Assembly: GCF_900184965.1 (NCBI RefSeq)
Contig: NZ_FXYA01000003.1
Span: 54,158 to 118,157 of the forward strand
Source of the DNA: Akkermansia muciniphila
GTDB taxonomy: Bacteria; Verrucomicrobiota; Verrucomicrobiia; Verrucomicrobiales; Akkermansiaceae
Direction of reading: 5' to 3'
Length of the DNA: 64,000 bases
Shown here: piece by piece, positions 1-8,805 of the stretch
Numbering within the stretch: the stretch's first letter is position 1
Layout of the letters: each line of letters starts with the position of its first letter
Notes under the pieces: generated by a model
Told to the model about the DNA's origin: nothing
Databases searched by the model: none
Seen by the model: the letters and a program-made list of their open reading frames with translations, nothing else
Position numbers and translations under genes: made by a program

Positions 1-2
1 AG

Positions 3-230
3 GACCAGAACAAGGACCAGAACAAGGACCAGAACAAGGACCAGAACAAGGACCAGAACAAGGACCAGAACAAGGACCAGAACAAGGACCAAGACAAGGA
101 CCAAGACAAGGACCAAGACAAGGACCAAGACAAGGACCAAGACAAGGACCAAGACAAGGACCAAGACAAGGACCAAGACAAGGACCAAGACAAGGACCAA
201 GACAAGGACCAAGACAAGGACCAAGACAAG
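3..230 (+). repeat. 12-bp coding minisatellite (19 units)
   Basis: Nineteen perfect tandem 12-bp units without spacers. Units 1-7 (3-86) read GACCAGAACAAG and encode Asp-Gln-Asn-Lys. Units 8-19 (87-230) read GACCAAGACAAG and encode Asp-Gln-Asp-Lys. The array starts before the window, because bases 1-2 are the end of another unit. The unit length is a multiple of three, so copy-number change lengthens or shortens the protein without breaking the frame. The sharp switch from one unit type to the other suggests block expansion of two separate ancestors. Confidence 0.95.
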
Positions 231-515
231 GATAACGCCGAAACCAAGGAAAGCAAGAAGGACGAAAATGAAATGAAAAACGCCCGTCTTCCCTCCTCCC
301 CGGAAAAAGACAGGCTTCCTGAAACGCCCGGCATGGAAAAACCGCAGCCCCAGCCGGAAGGGGACAAGCCCGTTCCGGTAGCCGCGCAACAGGAAAGCAG
401 GGAGGAAAAGGAACGCCGGGAGGCAAGAGCCATCCTGATGGAACGCAGGGACATTGAACCCGGTTGCCCCGTTCCCCAGCGTTCGCCGGAAATTCCTCCG
501 GATAAGGATTATTAA
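3..515 (+). CDS. C-terminal part of a BatC-like protein (5' end outside window)
   Basis: Open reading frame entering from the left edge in frame with position 3 and ending at TAA 513-515. The visible 170 residues are an extremely charged low-complexity tail: 76 residues of DQNK/DQDK tetrapeptide repeats, then a Lys/Glu-rich stretch, then a Pro/Glu/Arg-rich end. No folded domain is visible here. The assignment rests on context: the next gene, 53 bp downstream on the same strand, is a BatD/BatE protein. In Bat operons the preceding gene usually encodes BatB (VWA) or BatC (TPR), and BatC proteins often end in Gln/Asn/Lys/Asp-rich tails. It could instead be a BatB-BatC fusion or an unrelated protein with an acidic-basic tail. 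The upstream sequence would settle this. Confidence 0.55.
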   Translation, partial: DQNKDQNKDQNKDQNKDQNKDQNKDQNKDQDKDQDKDQDKDQDKDQDKDQDKDQDKDQDKDQDKDQDKDQDKDQDKDNAETKESKKDENEMKNARLPSSPEKDRLPETPGMEKPQPQPEGDKPVPVAAQQESREEKERREARAILMERRDIEPGCPVPQRSPEIPPDKDY

Positions 516-568
516 CACGTTCCTCCCGCATCCGCGATGCCACCCCTTTAACCATATCCCGCAATACA

Positions 569-2983
569 ATGAAAAAACTGCTCGCCATTCTTTCGCTTTT
601 CTTCTGCATGACTGTCACGCTGATGGCTCAGCAGGTGGTTACCACCTGGCTGTCCGACGCCGTTGTGCCGGGAGAACAAACCCGTCTCTTCATCATCCTG
701 ACGGACGGCAGCATCGCCCGTCAGGATCCGCTTCCCCGTGTAAAGGGCGCCAGCCTGCGCTGGGTCAGCCAGGGCAACTACATCCGCTGGCCGGGGGCCC
801 CCAACCAATCCGCCTTCCTGATGGCCATTGAAGTGACGCCGGACGAAGTGGGCACCGTGGAAATCCCTTCCCTGACCCTGCAGGCCAACAATGGCCGCAC
901 CTATACCACGCTTCCCCAGACGCTGACTGTCTACCCGTACAGCGCCATCAAATGGAATACGCTGAACCTGAACGGTACAGCAGTTCCGTACGGCATGCTT
1001 TGGCATGTGGATAACCAGAAGCCCTATGTCCACCAGCCGGACCGCTGCGAACTGAAAATTTATGCTCCGGAATACATTCTGGAATACACGGCGCCCGCCA
1101 TTACCACCTCCAACCTGGCTACCTGGCGCTTTGAACCCACGCTGGTGGAACTGCTCCGCGGCCAGCCTCGCGGCTCCGTACTTTATAAAGGCGTCAACTG
1201 GAATGTCATGACCTTCCAGAGCACCCTGTTCCCGCTGCGCGCCGGGGAAGTAACGGCATCCGGCGCTGTCACGGCACGCGCCGCCCTGCCGGAGGCGGAT
1301 CCTCTCATCGCCAACTTCATCCGTTCGGAAGTGCTGGTGGAAATGGCTATTCCGGAAGTAAAAATCACGGCCCAGGAACTTCCACAGGGAGCTCCCGCTT
1401 CCTTCACCAATGCCGTAGGAAATTTCCGCATCTCCTCCACCACGGATGCGCGGGATCTCAGCGCCAATGAACCCATTACCGTGAAAATCAGGGTAACAGG
1501 AACAGGCAACATCCACAGCATCGCCTGCCCGGCCCTCACGGACGCCTCCAACTGGAAGCTCTACCCTCCCAACAAGCTGGACCCGGGCCAGAATACGCGC
1601 TCCATCCAGGGAACCGTGGAATTTCAGCAAATGATGCGCCCGGTCGCCCAGACGGATGCCATCCCACCCTTTGAACTCACTTTTTTTGACCCCAGCACGC
1701 AGCAGTACAAAACCGTAACGACTGCCCCCATTCCCCTGGAATGGAAGGCCTCGGTCATCACAGGAACGGCGGCCGGAGGCGCCGCTCCCGCCACGCCCCC
1801 CCCGGCTGGCGCCATTCCGGTAGCGGAAATGACGGATATTTACGGAATCATGCCCGCCGCCGTTATGAACGCCCTTACCGCTCCGGCTCACTGGGGATGG
1901 TATTTCCTGGCCTACATCCCCGCCGTCGTCCTGCTGGGAATGGCTCTGATCCGCTACATCCGGAAAATCCGGAAGGAAAGCTTCACGGCCAGGGAACGCA
2001 TGAGAGCCTTCCGCAGGCTCGCCTCCGCTCCGCGCCAGGCAAGCTCCACGGAATTCCTGCGCTCCGCCGGCAACTTTATTGAATCCTATATTCCCCCTTC
2101 CAAGCAGAATGAACAAATGAAAAATATCCTTCAACTCCGGGACGACAGGGCATTCAAGCCTTCGGAATCCTCGGACGAACTGCCGCACGCGGAACGCCAG
2201 CGCATGCTCCAGGCTATTAAAAAAGCCATCGCCAAGCTTCCCGTTCTCATGGTGGCCGCCGTACTGGCCCTGTCTCTGGCCGGAACAGCCGGAAACGCGT
2301 CGGAAACGGAAAACCTGGGCGTAAAAGCCTATGAACAGGGAGAATACGCCAAAGCCATCGACTACTTCAGCAAGGAAAGCGGCAATACGGAGCTTTCCAG
2401 GTCAGAACGAGCCTACGCCTGCTTCGGCATCGGCAATTCCTATTACCGCATGAACAAGCCCGGGCTGGCAGCCCTCAATTACCGCCGCGCCCTGGAACTC
2501 TCCCCATACTTCACGGAAGCTGAATACAACCTGCAATTCATCGAACGCAAGGAGGGAGCCATCCTGCCCGCCAATACCACGGAAAACCAGTGGCTCACTT
2601 ACATCAGCCATGATACGCTCGGCCCCATCGCCATCCTGTCCGGGGCCGTCATGCTCACCTTCCTGGCCCTGCTGACCGTTACCCGCAAACACGGGGCGCT
2701 GCTGACCATTCTGGCCACCCTGAGCGGACTGGTCACCGTAGCGGCTGTCATGAACTACATCATGTACCCGGAAACCCCGGAATCCATTCCGGCGGACCGG
2801 TTGCTGGTCGTTACCCAAAAAACGCCCGGCAGACACGCGGCGGACATGAACAGCCCGGCGCTCATCACCCTGCCGGAATCCACCCCGCTCATCCTGCGCG
2901 CGGAACGCGGCTCCTGGTACTACGCCAGCACCTTCCAGAATACGCCTGTCTGGATACCCAGGACGGATGCGCAGCCGCTGTAA
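569..2983 (+). CDS. BatD-BatE fusion protein (Bat operon, envelope)
   Basis: 804 aa. Residues 1-20 form a signal peptide with Lys-Lys and a Leu/Phe core. About 21-430 is a large periplasmic BatD-type region, followed by a Pro/Ala linker and a membrane segment near 440-460. The second half looks like BatE: a hydrophobic segment near 556-575 that resembles a retained signal peptide, TPR helices at about 590-660, two membrane segments at about 684-704 and 710-735, and a small C-terminal SH3-like region. BatD and BatE are normally separate genes in Bat (aerotolerance) operons, where they act with VWA proteins BatA and BatB and a MoxR ATPase at the membrane. Their exact biochemical role is unknown. 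An internal ATG at 2204 sits just before the embedded signal-like segment, so separate BatE initiation is possible. The ATG at 569 was chosen for the signal peptide. Confidence 0.85.
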   Translation: MKKLLAILSLFFCMTVTLMAQQVVTTWLSDAVVPGEQTRLFIILTDGSIARQDPLPRVKGASLRWVSQGNYIRWPGAPNQSAFLMAIEVTPDEVGTVEIPSLTLQANNGRTYTTLPQTLTVYPYSAIKWNTLNLNGTAVPYGMLWHVDNQKPYVHQPDRCELKIYAPEYILEYTAPAITTSNLATWRFEPTLVELLRGQPRGSVLYKGVNWNVMTFQSTLFPLRAGEVTASGAVTARAALPEADPLIANFIRSEVLVEMAIPEVKITAQELPQGAPASFTNAVGNFRISSTTDARDLSANEPITVKIRVTGTGNIHSIACPALTDASNWKLYPPNKLDPGQNTRSIQGTVEFQQMMRPVAQTDAIPPFELTFFDPSTQQYKTVTTAPIPLEWKASVITGTAAGGAAPATPPPAGAIPVAEMTDIYGIMPAAVMNALTAPAHWGWYFLAYIPAVVLLGMALIRYIRKIRKESFTARERMRAFRRLASAPRQASSTEFLRSAGNFIESYIPPSKQNEQMKNILQLRDDRAFKPSESSDELPHAERQRMLQAIKKAIAKLPVLMVAAVLALSLAGTAGNASETENLGVKAYEQGEYAKAIDYFSKESGNTELSRSERAYACFGIGNSYYRMNKPGLAALNYRRALELSPYFTEAEYNLQFIERKEGAILPANTTENQWLTYISHDTLGPIAILSGAVMLTFLALLTVTRKHGALLTILATLSGLVTVAAVMNYIMYPETPESIPADRLLVVTQKTPGRHAADMNSPALITLPESTPLILRAERGSWYYASTFQNTPVWIPRTDAQPL

Positions 2984-3358
2984 CGCTTTTGATCTTCCCG
3001 CCCCTTTTCTGGAGCCGCCTCTCCGGGAATGCCGTATTCCCCCGGAAGGGCGGCTTTCTCACAGCCGCATTCAGCCTTCTTTCCTGCTGAAGAATCTGGA
3101 ACGGGAAAACAGCACATTCTTCTTTTCAAATAAAAAGATCCGGTCCCCCTTCCGGATATGCGTCAGCGGATTCCCCGGGCTTACGAACGGCAAAGCCAAT
3201 GCCTCCCTCATATCGTACCCACAAGGATCATCAAGGCATGCGTATATGGAAATTATCCGCAGACGCCCTTTCATCCCGGTACAGATGAAGGGCTTAAAAC
3301 CATTCTGATGCGTCAGGAAAATCCGCGCGACCCGTTTCACTCCAACTGTCGGCCGGCG
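2984..3358. other. Intergenic region between converging genes
   Basis: 375 bp between the end of the Bat fusion gene and the end of the aldo/keto reductase pseudogene. The left part holds a GC-rich imperfect hairpin (3014-3054), listed separately. The short open frames in the rest have no recognisable content and unlikely compositions, so I see no gene. Remnants of the deleted reductase C-terminus do not extend into it. Confidence 0.6.
3014..3060 (+). terminator. Probable terminator of the Bat operon
   Basis: GCCGCC (3014-3019) pairs with GGCGGC (3049-3054), and CCGGGAAT pairs imperfectly with ATTCCCCCGG inside. The stem is followed by TTTCTC. It lies 31 bp after the Bat fusion stop codon. 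The weak T-tract and internal mismatches keep confidence moderate. Confidence 0.5.
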
Positions 3359-4042
3359 TCACGGTTTACCAGGAATCCAGATGCACCTTGCTGACCGGGG
3401 GCGGAAAAGCCTCATCCAGCAAATCCCCATCAGCACCGGATTGCGGGAAAGCCGCCCTTCATCCGCAGGCGAATAGGCCATCACGGGAAGGTGACGCTCC
3501 CGGCACCACGGCAGCAAATCGTACTCCACGCCGCGATGGGCCAGATTATAAAGAATCTGGTTGGCGGCGCAGGAGGCTCCCCCCGGGACGGCATAAAACC
3601 GCTCCATTTCCGGAACGTCCATATTGCTCACGCCCCAGGCCTTTATCTTACCCTCCTGCTGCAGCTCAACCATGGAGGCAACCGTATCTTCAATGGGATG
3701 GGGACCGCCCCAGTGAAGCAGAAACAAATCCACATAGTCCGTCTTCAGCCTGTTCAGGCTCCGTTCGCAGGCCTCTTTGGTTCCAGTCCTGCTGGCGTTG
3801 CCGGGCAGCACCTTGGTAACCAGGAACACACGGTCGCGCAATCCGCGGATTGCCGCTCCCACCATTTCCTCGTTGCCATACATCTCCGCCGTATCCACTA
3901 CGCTCATGCCCAGCTCAATGCCGGCGCGCAAAGCATCTATCTCATCGGCTTCCCTCAACGCTGATTTTCCCATTTTCCAGGTTCCCTGTCCCAGGGCGCA
4001 AACCTTCCGATGGTCCGGAAAAATTACTGAATGTTCCATCAT
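3359..4042 (-). pseudogene. Aldo/keto reductase (YeaE-like), internally deleted and frameshifted
   Basis: An NADPH-dependent aldo/keto reductase of the YeaE/2,5-diketo-gluconate reductase type. The catalytic tetrad is visible: Asp and Tyr in DTAEMYG, Lys in LVTKVLPG, His in LFLLHWGG. After MAYSPADEGRLSRNP (near 3430) the frame ends abruptly with an unrelated tail and stops at 3359. In another frame, ending at TAA 3366-3368, the same DNA encodes DLLDEAFPPPVSKVHLDSW, which is the expected extreme C-terminus of this family. About 50 residues normally lie between these points, including the IPKA cofactor-binding segment. So roughly 150 bp were deleted and the frame was lost. I place the start at 4042 because AGAAAGAAG lies just upstream. 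The product probably cannot bind NADPH normally. Confidence 0.85.
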
Positions 4043-4447
4043 TAATATCTTCTTTCTACCTGATCGCATCATTCCATGCCGTATAAACCTTTGACAGCAG
4101 ATGAGAAAAAAAGCTCAAAAATCAGGACGTTTTTTCCGAACCGCCTCGTCCGTCATCTTCCTTTTCTGCTGGCAGGCCGTCAATAACTCTCATTAAAATT
4201 TCATTCAATATGCTTTTCGCGAACGTGTAAAAAACACTCATTTCCCGCCGGGCATACCCGCATCAAAAAACGACCAGCCTCCTGTCATACTGATTCCGAA
4301 ACAATGGGCCTTCTTCCGGAAAAATCACTTTCGATATTGGCCATCCAAGCCCCCTTTCTCCGCTGCTATTTGGGAAATAAAAAGCCGTCCCGCTGTAAAC
4401 GGGACGGCTCTGAAGATATTTTCCGGACTCAAACCGCTGAAAAAACA
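4043..4447. other. Intergenic region upstream of the reductase pseudogene
   Basis: About 400 bp between the start of the reductase and the end of glyS, both on the minus strand. It contains the glyS terminator hairpin (4375-4409) and otherwise AT-richer sequence that presumably holds the reductase promoter. No open frame here looks like a gene. Confidence 0.6.
4375..4409 (-). terminator. Rho-independent terminator of glyS
   Basis: Perfect 10-bp stem AGCCGTCCCG (4383-4392) with CGGGACGGCT (4400-4409) and a 7-nt loop. On the minus strand it is followed by a run of five T. It sits 38 bp beyond the glyS stop codon. Confidence 0.9.
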
Positions 4448-6025
4448 TTAACGTATGCGGGCAATCAGCCAATGCAGCAGGTCGTTAATTGCAACACGTT
4501 CCTGTTTCATGGAGTCGCGGTGACGAATGGTCACCGTCCCCTTGAGAGAAGCATCGTTTTCTCCGAGCGTTTCAAAATCCACCGTAATGCAGAAAGGAGT
4601 ACCCACTTCATCCTGGCGGCGGTAACGGCGGCCGACAGCTCCCGTTTCATCATAAAAGACGGACATCCACGGCTGAAGCGTCTTTTCAATTTCCCGGGCA
4701 ATACGCACCTGTTCCCCGTTTTTCTTAAGCAGAGGGAAGATGGCCGCCTTGATCGGGGCCATGCGGGGCACGAAGCGGAGTACCGTGCGGACGTCTTTTT
4801 TACCTTTGTCGTCCACCAGCTCCTCTTCATCGTAAGCTTCGCAGATGATGGCCAGAATGGTGCGGTCACAACCGGCCGAAGGCTCCACCACATGGGGAAT
4901 GAATTTCTCCCGCGTCTCTTCATCAAAGTATTCCAGCGGACGGCCAGAACCTTTCTGATGGCAGCTCAGGTCATAATCCGTCCGGTAGGCGATGCCTTCC
5001 AGTTCCTGGATGCCGAAGGGGAATTCATACTCCAGGTCATAGGTTTTCTTGGAGTAGAACGCGCGTTCGCCGTCCGGCACATCCAAAATATGAATGTGTT
5101 CGCGCGGAACCCCCACCTCGTCATAGAAGCAGAGGCGGTGTTCCAGCCATTCATCCACCAGGCGCAGCCCGTCTTCCGGCCGGCAGAAATATTCAATTTC
5201 CATTTGTTCGAATTCGCGGGAACGGAAAGTGAAGTTTCTCGGGTTGATTTCGTTGCGGAAAGATTTGCCGATCTGGGCGATCCCGAAAGGCAGTTTGACG
5301 CGGGAGCTGTCCAGAATGTTTTTATACTGGCAGAAAATGGACTGGGCCGTTTCCGGGCGCAGCCAGCCCGTAGCGTTGGGATCGTTTTCATCAGAGGTAG
5401 CTCCAATGGTTGTCTTGAACATGAGATTGAACTCACGGGCTTCCGTCAGCAGGGAACCGTTGGCAGGGTTGTACATGGTGGAATCCGTTACGATTTCCAT
5501 GCACTCGCCCTTCAGTTCCATGTCCTTGTAAGAGACATCCTTGCCGGCCAGCTGGGCATAGTATTGAGCCGCGGTCTTACGGGCCTTGTCCGCCTGTTTT
5601 TCAGATTCCACCAGAACGGAGTACTTCTTTTCAATATTCCAGGAACCGTCTTTTTTGGCGGCTCCGGTATAGAAAAACCCCATGCCGCTCTGGGCCGGAA
5701 CCTGGTCCGCACGCAGACGCTCCTTGGTCAACAGGCAATCGCACATCGGGTCGGAAAATCCGCCCACATGGCCGGAAGCCACCAGTACGGAGTTATGCGT
5801 CAGGATGGAGCCGTCCATGCCGACCACATCCTCGCGTTCCTGCACATTTTTACGCCACCAGTATTCCTTCAGATTGCGCTTGAGTTCCACCCCCATGGGA
5901 CCATAGTCCCAGCAACCGTTCAGACCGCCGTAAATTTCAGCTGACTGGAAGATGAATCCCCTCCTTTTACAGAGGCTCACGATTTTTTCCATTCGGGCGG
6001 GGTCTGTGTTGGTTCTGTCTGCCAT
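4448..6025 (-). CDS. glyS: Glycyl-tRNA synthetase, homodimeric type
   Basis: 525 aa, class II aminoacyl-tRNA synthetase that charges tRNA-Gly with glycine. The N-terminus has the family pattern IVSLCKRRGFIFQSAEIYGG, followed by the conserved GCWDYGPMGVELKRNL. Class II motifs follow: the RPETAQSIF region, FRNEINPRNF (motif 2) and VVEPSAGCDRTILAI (motif 3), then a C-terminal anticodon-binding domain. The length and order fit the eukaryote/archaea/Bacillus alpha2 form (GlyQS), not the alpha2-beta2 form encoded by separate glyQ and glyS genes. It starts at ATG 6025, lies 83 bp downstream of a YdcF-like gene on the same strand, and ends before a clear terminator. Confidence 0.97.
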   Translation of the reverse strand: MADRTNTDPARMEKIVSLCKRRGFIFQSAEIYGGLNGCWDYGPMGVELKRNLKEYWWRKNVQEREDVVGMDGSILTHNSVLVASGHVGGFSDPMCDCLLTKERLRADQVPAQSGMGFFYTGAAKKDGSWNIEKKYSVLVESEKQADKARKTAAQYYAQLAGKDVSYKDMELKGECMEIVTDSTMYNPANGSLLTEAREFNLMFKTTIGATSDENDPNATGWLRPETAQSIFCQYKNILDSSRVKLPFGIAQIGKSFRNEINPRNFTFRSREFEQMEIEYFCRPEDGLRLVDEWLEHRLCFYDEVGVPREHIHILDVPDGERAFYSKKTYDLEYEFPFGIQELEGIAYRTDYDLSCHQKGSGRPLEYFDEETREKFIPHVVEPSAGCDRTILAIICEAYDEEELVDDKGKKDVRTVLRFVPRMAPIKAAIFPLLKKNGEQVRIAREIEKTLQPWMSVFYDETGAVGRRYRRQDEVGTPFCITVDFETLGENDASLKGTVTIRHRDSMKQERVAINDLLHWLIARIR

Positions 6026-6108
6026 GATGAGTTATATAATTGGGTTGGCTATGCGGGTTGTATTGATGCCCGCAATCAGCGTTCAGTGAAAGCAAAAAGC
6101 GTGTCTTC

Positions 6109-6771
6109 TCAAGAATTCCAGGGGAGGGGAACCCCCTTGAGCAGCTGGGAGCCATAACCCGCTTCCACCAGCGTGCGGAATGCCGCCATCGCCTCCGGAG
6201 TCACAGGCTGTTCCGTGGAAAATCCCTGTTTAGGATATTCCAGTATCCTTTGAAAGTCCCCCACCATGGCGGAAACTACCAGTTCCTGCGGCAGTTCCCC
6301 GGTCAGGTATTCCCTGAACGTGAAGGGAGGGGAGCTGACCGCCACCCGCGCTTCCGGCCACTGGGCCTGGAGCGTAGCCAGCGTTCGCCGTTCCATATAG
6401 GGCTTTTGCAGGGCAATGAGGCTGGATGGTTCCGGAATGCCGGCTTTTTCCAGGACAGCGCGGGAAAAGCGGACATTTTCTCCCGTGTTGGTGGATTTGT
6501 TTTCAATGAGGATGCAATCCCCCGGCACGCCCTTCTTCATGGCCGCCTCTGCGAAAAGTTCCGCTTCCGGTACAGCCCATTCCCCCGTAAAACGCCCCAT
6601 CCCGCCGGAAAAGAGCAACAGGGGAGCCAGCTTCCGGGCATAAAGTTCCGCCGCATATTCCGCCACCCTTATGTCATTGCTGCCAAGAATGAAAATGAGT
6701 TCCGCCGGATGCAGCACCTGCTTCACGTGATGGTAGTCCCACAAAATTTCTATGGCTTCCTCTGGAGTCAT
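6109..6771 (-). CDS. YdcF-like (DUF218/ElyC-SanA-YdcF) protein
   Basis: 220 aa, no signal peptide or membrane segment. The Rossmann-like DUF218 pattern is present: AELIFILGSNDIRVAEYAAEL, then LLLFSGGMG, an acidic EAELFAEAAMKKGVP segment, ENKSTNTGENVRFS and a C-terminal helix. The ENxSxxTxENxxF motif is the most diagnostic. E. coli YdcF binds S-adenosylmethionine in vitro, but the family's reaction is not settled; other members act in envelope polysaccharide metabolism. It is the fourth gene of a compact minus-strand run that starts with an Lrp-type regulator. Confidence 0.85.
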   Translation of the reverse strand: MTPEEAIEILWDYHHVKQVLHPAELIFILGSNDIRVAEYAAELYARKLAPLLLFSGGMGRFTGEWAVPEAELFAEAAMKKGVPGDCILIENKSTNTGENVRFSRAVLEKAGIPEPSSLIALQKPYMERRTLATLQAQWPEARVAVSSPPFTFREYLTGELPQELVVSAMVGDFQRILEYPKQGFSTEQPVTPEAMAAFRTLVEAGYGSQLLKGVPLPWNS

Positions 6772-6815
6772 CGGCTTTTATGTACTCAAGAAATTCCTCC
6801 CTGTAAACGCCGGAT

Positions 6816-7595
6816 TCACCATAATCCGTATTTGCCCCATGCCAGAGCAGCCCAGCCCAGCAGCGCATTCGCCGCCGCATGCATCACGATCACGGCGCAC
6901 AGATTTTTCCGCCAGACGGCAAGCAGATACGCCAGGGAACCGTAAACGAACGCGCCGCAGTAGTCCACGGGCTGGTGCACCGCCATGAAACAGAGGGTAG
7001 TCACCCAGTATGCCTTCCAGCTATGAGCGCCGAATGGCACCTTCCAGGGATGGTCCGGATTCACCATCAAACGCATCAGATAGCCGCGCCAGAAAAGTTC
7101 CTCCACCAGAGCCACCACAACCACGGCACGGAAGAAACGCAGCACCAGGGCCGCCAGCCAGCTCCAGGAATCCATAAGGAAGACGATGCCCGGATCAAAC
7201 CCCTCCGGACGCGCGTCAATTCCCAGCAGATACCGGTACCAGGGCCAGGAGGGATGGCCAAACCAGGCGTCCGCGCCTCCGGGCAGGCGGTCCGCTATCA
7301 TGGTCGGGGCCAGCCAGCACAGGATACCCAGCACGCCGAACAGAATTCCCCAGGCGGCGGGCTTCCACCGCCAATCCCAATCAATGGCTTTTCTCCACCG
7401 GAAAACCAGGGCAAAACAAACGATCGCCTGAACGGGGTACAGCCATTGTTCCGGCGCCCTTCTCCACCAGGGCGCGGCCGGGTGGTCCCATTCCAGAAAC
7501 GGGGCGCCAAACTGCCATACCAGGGTAAAGCCCATGAATACTGCAAACGGCGCCACATACGCCTTTGTTTTCAGCGCCTCCGTCACGGAGTTCAT
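6816..7595 (-). CDS. CPBP intramembrane protease, exosortase-associated type
   Basis: 259 aa with about seven hydrophobic segments. The CPBP (CAAX/Abi) motif is visible as VEELFWRGYLMR, with the paired Glu and the Arg of the first conserved motif. FMAVHQPVDYCGAF supplies a conserved His, and HAAANALLG supplies the last conserved His-Asn-like region. The N-terminal half (WLYPVQAIVCFALVFRWRK, then a Trp-rich loop) resembles the CAAX-protease-related family that accompanies PEP-CTERM/exosortase systems. That subfamily call is from memory of the family pattern. No exosortase is present in the window. The gene lies 13 bp after the aminotransferase, so co-transcription is likely. Substrate unknown. 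Confidence 0.8.
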   Translation of the reverse strand: MNSVTEALKTKAYVAPFAVFMGFTLVWQFGAPFLEWDHPAAPWWRRAPEQWLYPVQAIVCFALVFRWRKAIDWDWRWKPAAWGILFGVLGILCWLAPTMIADRLPGGADAWFGHPSWPWYRYLLGIDARPEGFDPGIVFLMDSWSWLAALVLRFFRAVVVVALVEELFWRGYLMRLMVNPDHPWKVPFGAHSWKAYWVTTLCFMAVHQPVDYCGAFVYGSLAYLLAVWRKNLCAVIVMHAAANALLGWAALAWGKYGLW

Positions 7596-7608
7596 GAATA
7601 CTGCCGGG

Positions 7609-8778
7609 TCAGGAAAGAGTTTTCACAAAATGCTCCATGCGGTTGCAGGCCTCCTTGATCTGGTCAAAGGCGGTCGCATAACAACAGCGCAGGAAACCTT
7701 CTCCGCTCGCGCCGAAGGCGGTCCCCGGCACGGCGGCCACCTGCTTCTCCATCAGCAGCCGGGTGGCAAACTCCTTGCTGGTCAGGCCAAATCTGGAAAT
7801 GTCCGGGAAGACATAGAACGCGCCGCCGGGCAGGTGGCAGTCCATGCCGATTTCATTAAGGCACTTCACCAGGTAATCCCGGCGCTGGCGGTAGCTTTCC
7901 CGCATTTTCAACATGGCGGATGTCCCGTTTTCCAATGCTTCAATGGCCGCCTCCTGGGAAGTAATGGGGGCGCAGAGCATGGAATACTGATGAATTTTCA
8001 TCATGGCGGAAATAAGCGGCTCCGGACCGCAGGCATAACCCAGGCGGAACCCCGTCATGGCGAATGCCTTGGAGAAGCCGTGCAGCAGAAGCGTGCGTTC
8101 CTTCATCCCCGGCAGAGAAGCTATGGAAACATGCGGCTTGCCGTCATAACGCAGTTCACTGTAAATTTCATCCGTCAGCACAATGAGGTCGTGCTTGATG
8201 CAGATGCGGGCGATTTCCTGAAGGGTTTCCACAGGGGCCACCGCTCCGGTCGGGTTCGTCGGGAAGTTGAGCATCAGCACCTTGGTTCGCGGTGTAATGG
8301 ACGCTTCCAGCACCTCCGGGTTAAGGGCAAAAAGATCCCTCTTGCTCGTAGGAACGGCGGTAGCCACGCCATAGGCCATGTTGACGCTGGGGGCATAGGA
8401 AACATAACAGGGTTCGTGGTAAAGAACCTCGTCCCCCGGATTCAGAATGGCACGGAGAGCGAGATCTATGGCCTCGCTTACGCCTACGGTCACCAGCACT
8501 TCACGCAGGGGATCGTAGTTGACATGGAAAAATCCGTCCACGTATTTGACGATGGAACGGCGCAGGGATTCCAACCCGTAATTGGATGTATAGGAGGTAT
8601 GACCCTTTTCCAGGGAGTAAATGGCCGCTTCCCGTATATTCCACGGCGTCACGAAGTCCGGCTCCCCTACGCCCAGGGAGATGATATCCGTGCGTCCCGT
8701 GACCAGGTCAAAAAATTCCCGGATGCCGGAACGGGGTATGGAGCTTACCTGCTCCGCTATTTTGTTCTGCCAATTCAT
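7609..8778 (-). CDS. PLP-dependent class I/II aminotransferase
   Basis: About 390 aa, fold type I. The PLP lysine lies in LHGFSKAFAMTGFRLGYACG. The cofactor-contacting segments SLGVGEPDFVTPWNI, NFPTNPTGA and LTDEIYSELRYDG are all present. It resembles the aspartate/aromatic aminotransferase group that includes PatA and AlaT-like enzymes. The exact amino-acid substrate cannot be read from sequence. Two ATGs are close together (8784 and 8778); I chose 8778 because AAAGGA lies six bases before it. It is 28 bp downstream of the Lrp-type gene, an arrangement in which the regulator often senses an amino acid related to the enzyme's substrate. Confidence 0.9.
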   Translation of the reverse strand: MNWQNKIAEQVSSIPRSGIREFFDLVTGRTDIISLGVGEPDFVTPWNIREAAIYSLEKGHTSYTSNYGLESLRRSIVKYVDGFFHVNYDPLREVLVTVGVSEAIDLALRAILNPGDEVLYHEPCYVSYAPSVNMAYGVATAVPTSKRDLFALNPEVLEASITPRTKVLMLNFPTNPTGAVAPVETLQEIARICIKHDLIVLTDEIYSELRYDGKPHVSIASLPGMKERTLLLHGFSKAFAMTGFRLGYACGPEPLISAMMKIHQYSMLCAPITSQEAAIEALENGTSAMLKMRESYRQRRDYLVKCLNEIGMDCHLPGGAFYVFPDISRFGLTSKEFATRLLMEKQVAAVPGTAFGASGEGFLRCCYATAFDQIKEACNRMEHFVKTLS

Positions 8779-8805
8779 GATCATTCCTTTCTTAACGGCA
8801 GAGAA

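Noticed and set aside
1-230. CRISPR-like array
   Set aside because: Units are contiguous without spacers, 12 bp long and in a coding frame.
548-2188. 546-aa minus-strand open frame opposite the Bat fusion gene
   Set aside because: Composition is Gly/Arg/His-rich without any motif; it mirrors the codon pattern of the real gene, which has a signal peptide and recognisable domains.
3071-3340. 89-aa minus-strand open frame in the first intergenic region
   Set aside because: No conserved pattern, no ribosome-binding site and no neighbour relation.
3839-3855. Another copy of the CAATCCGC motif
   Set aside because: GCAATCCGCGGATTGC lies inside the reductase reading frame and lacks the TGAC and GAT parts of the 23-bp motif.
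4304-5944. 546-aa plus-strand open frame opposite glyS
   Set aside because: Shadow of a fully conserved glycyl-tRNA synthetase; no own motif or ribosome-binding site.
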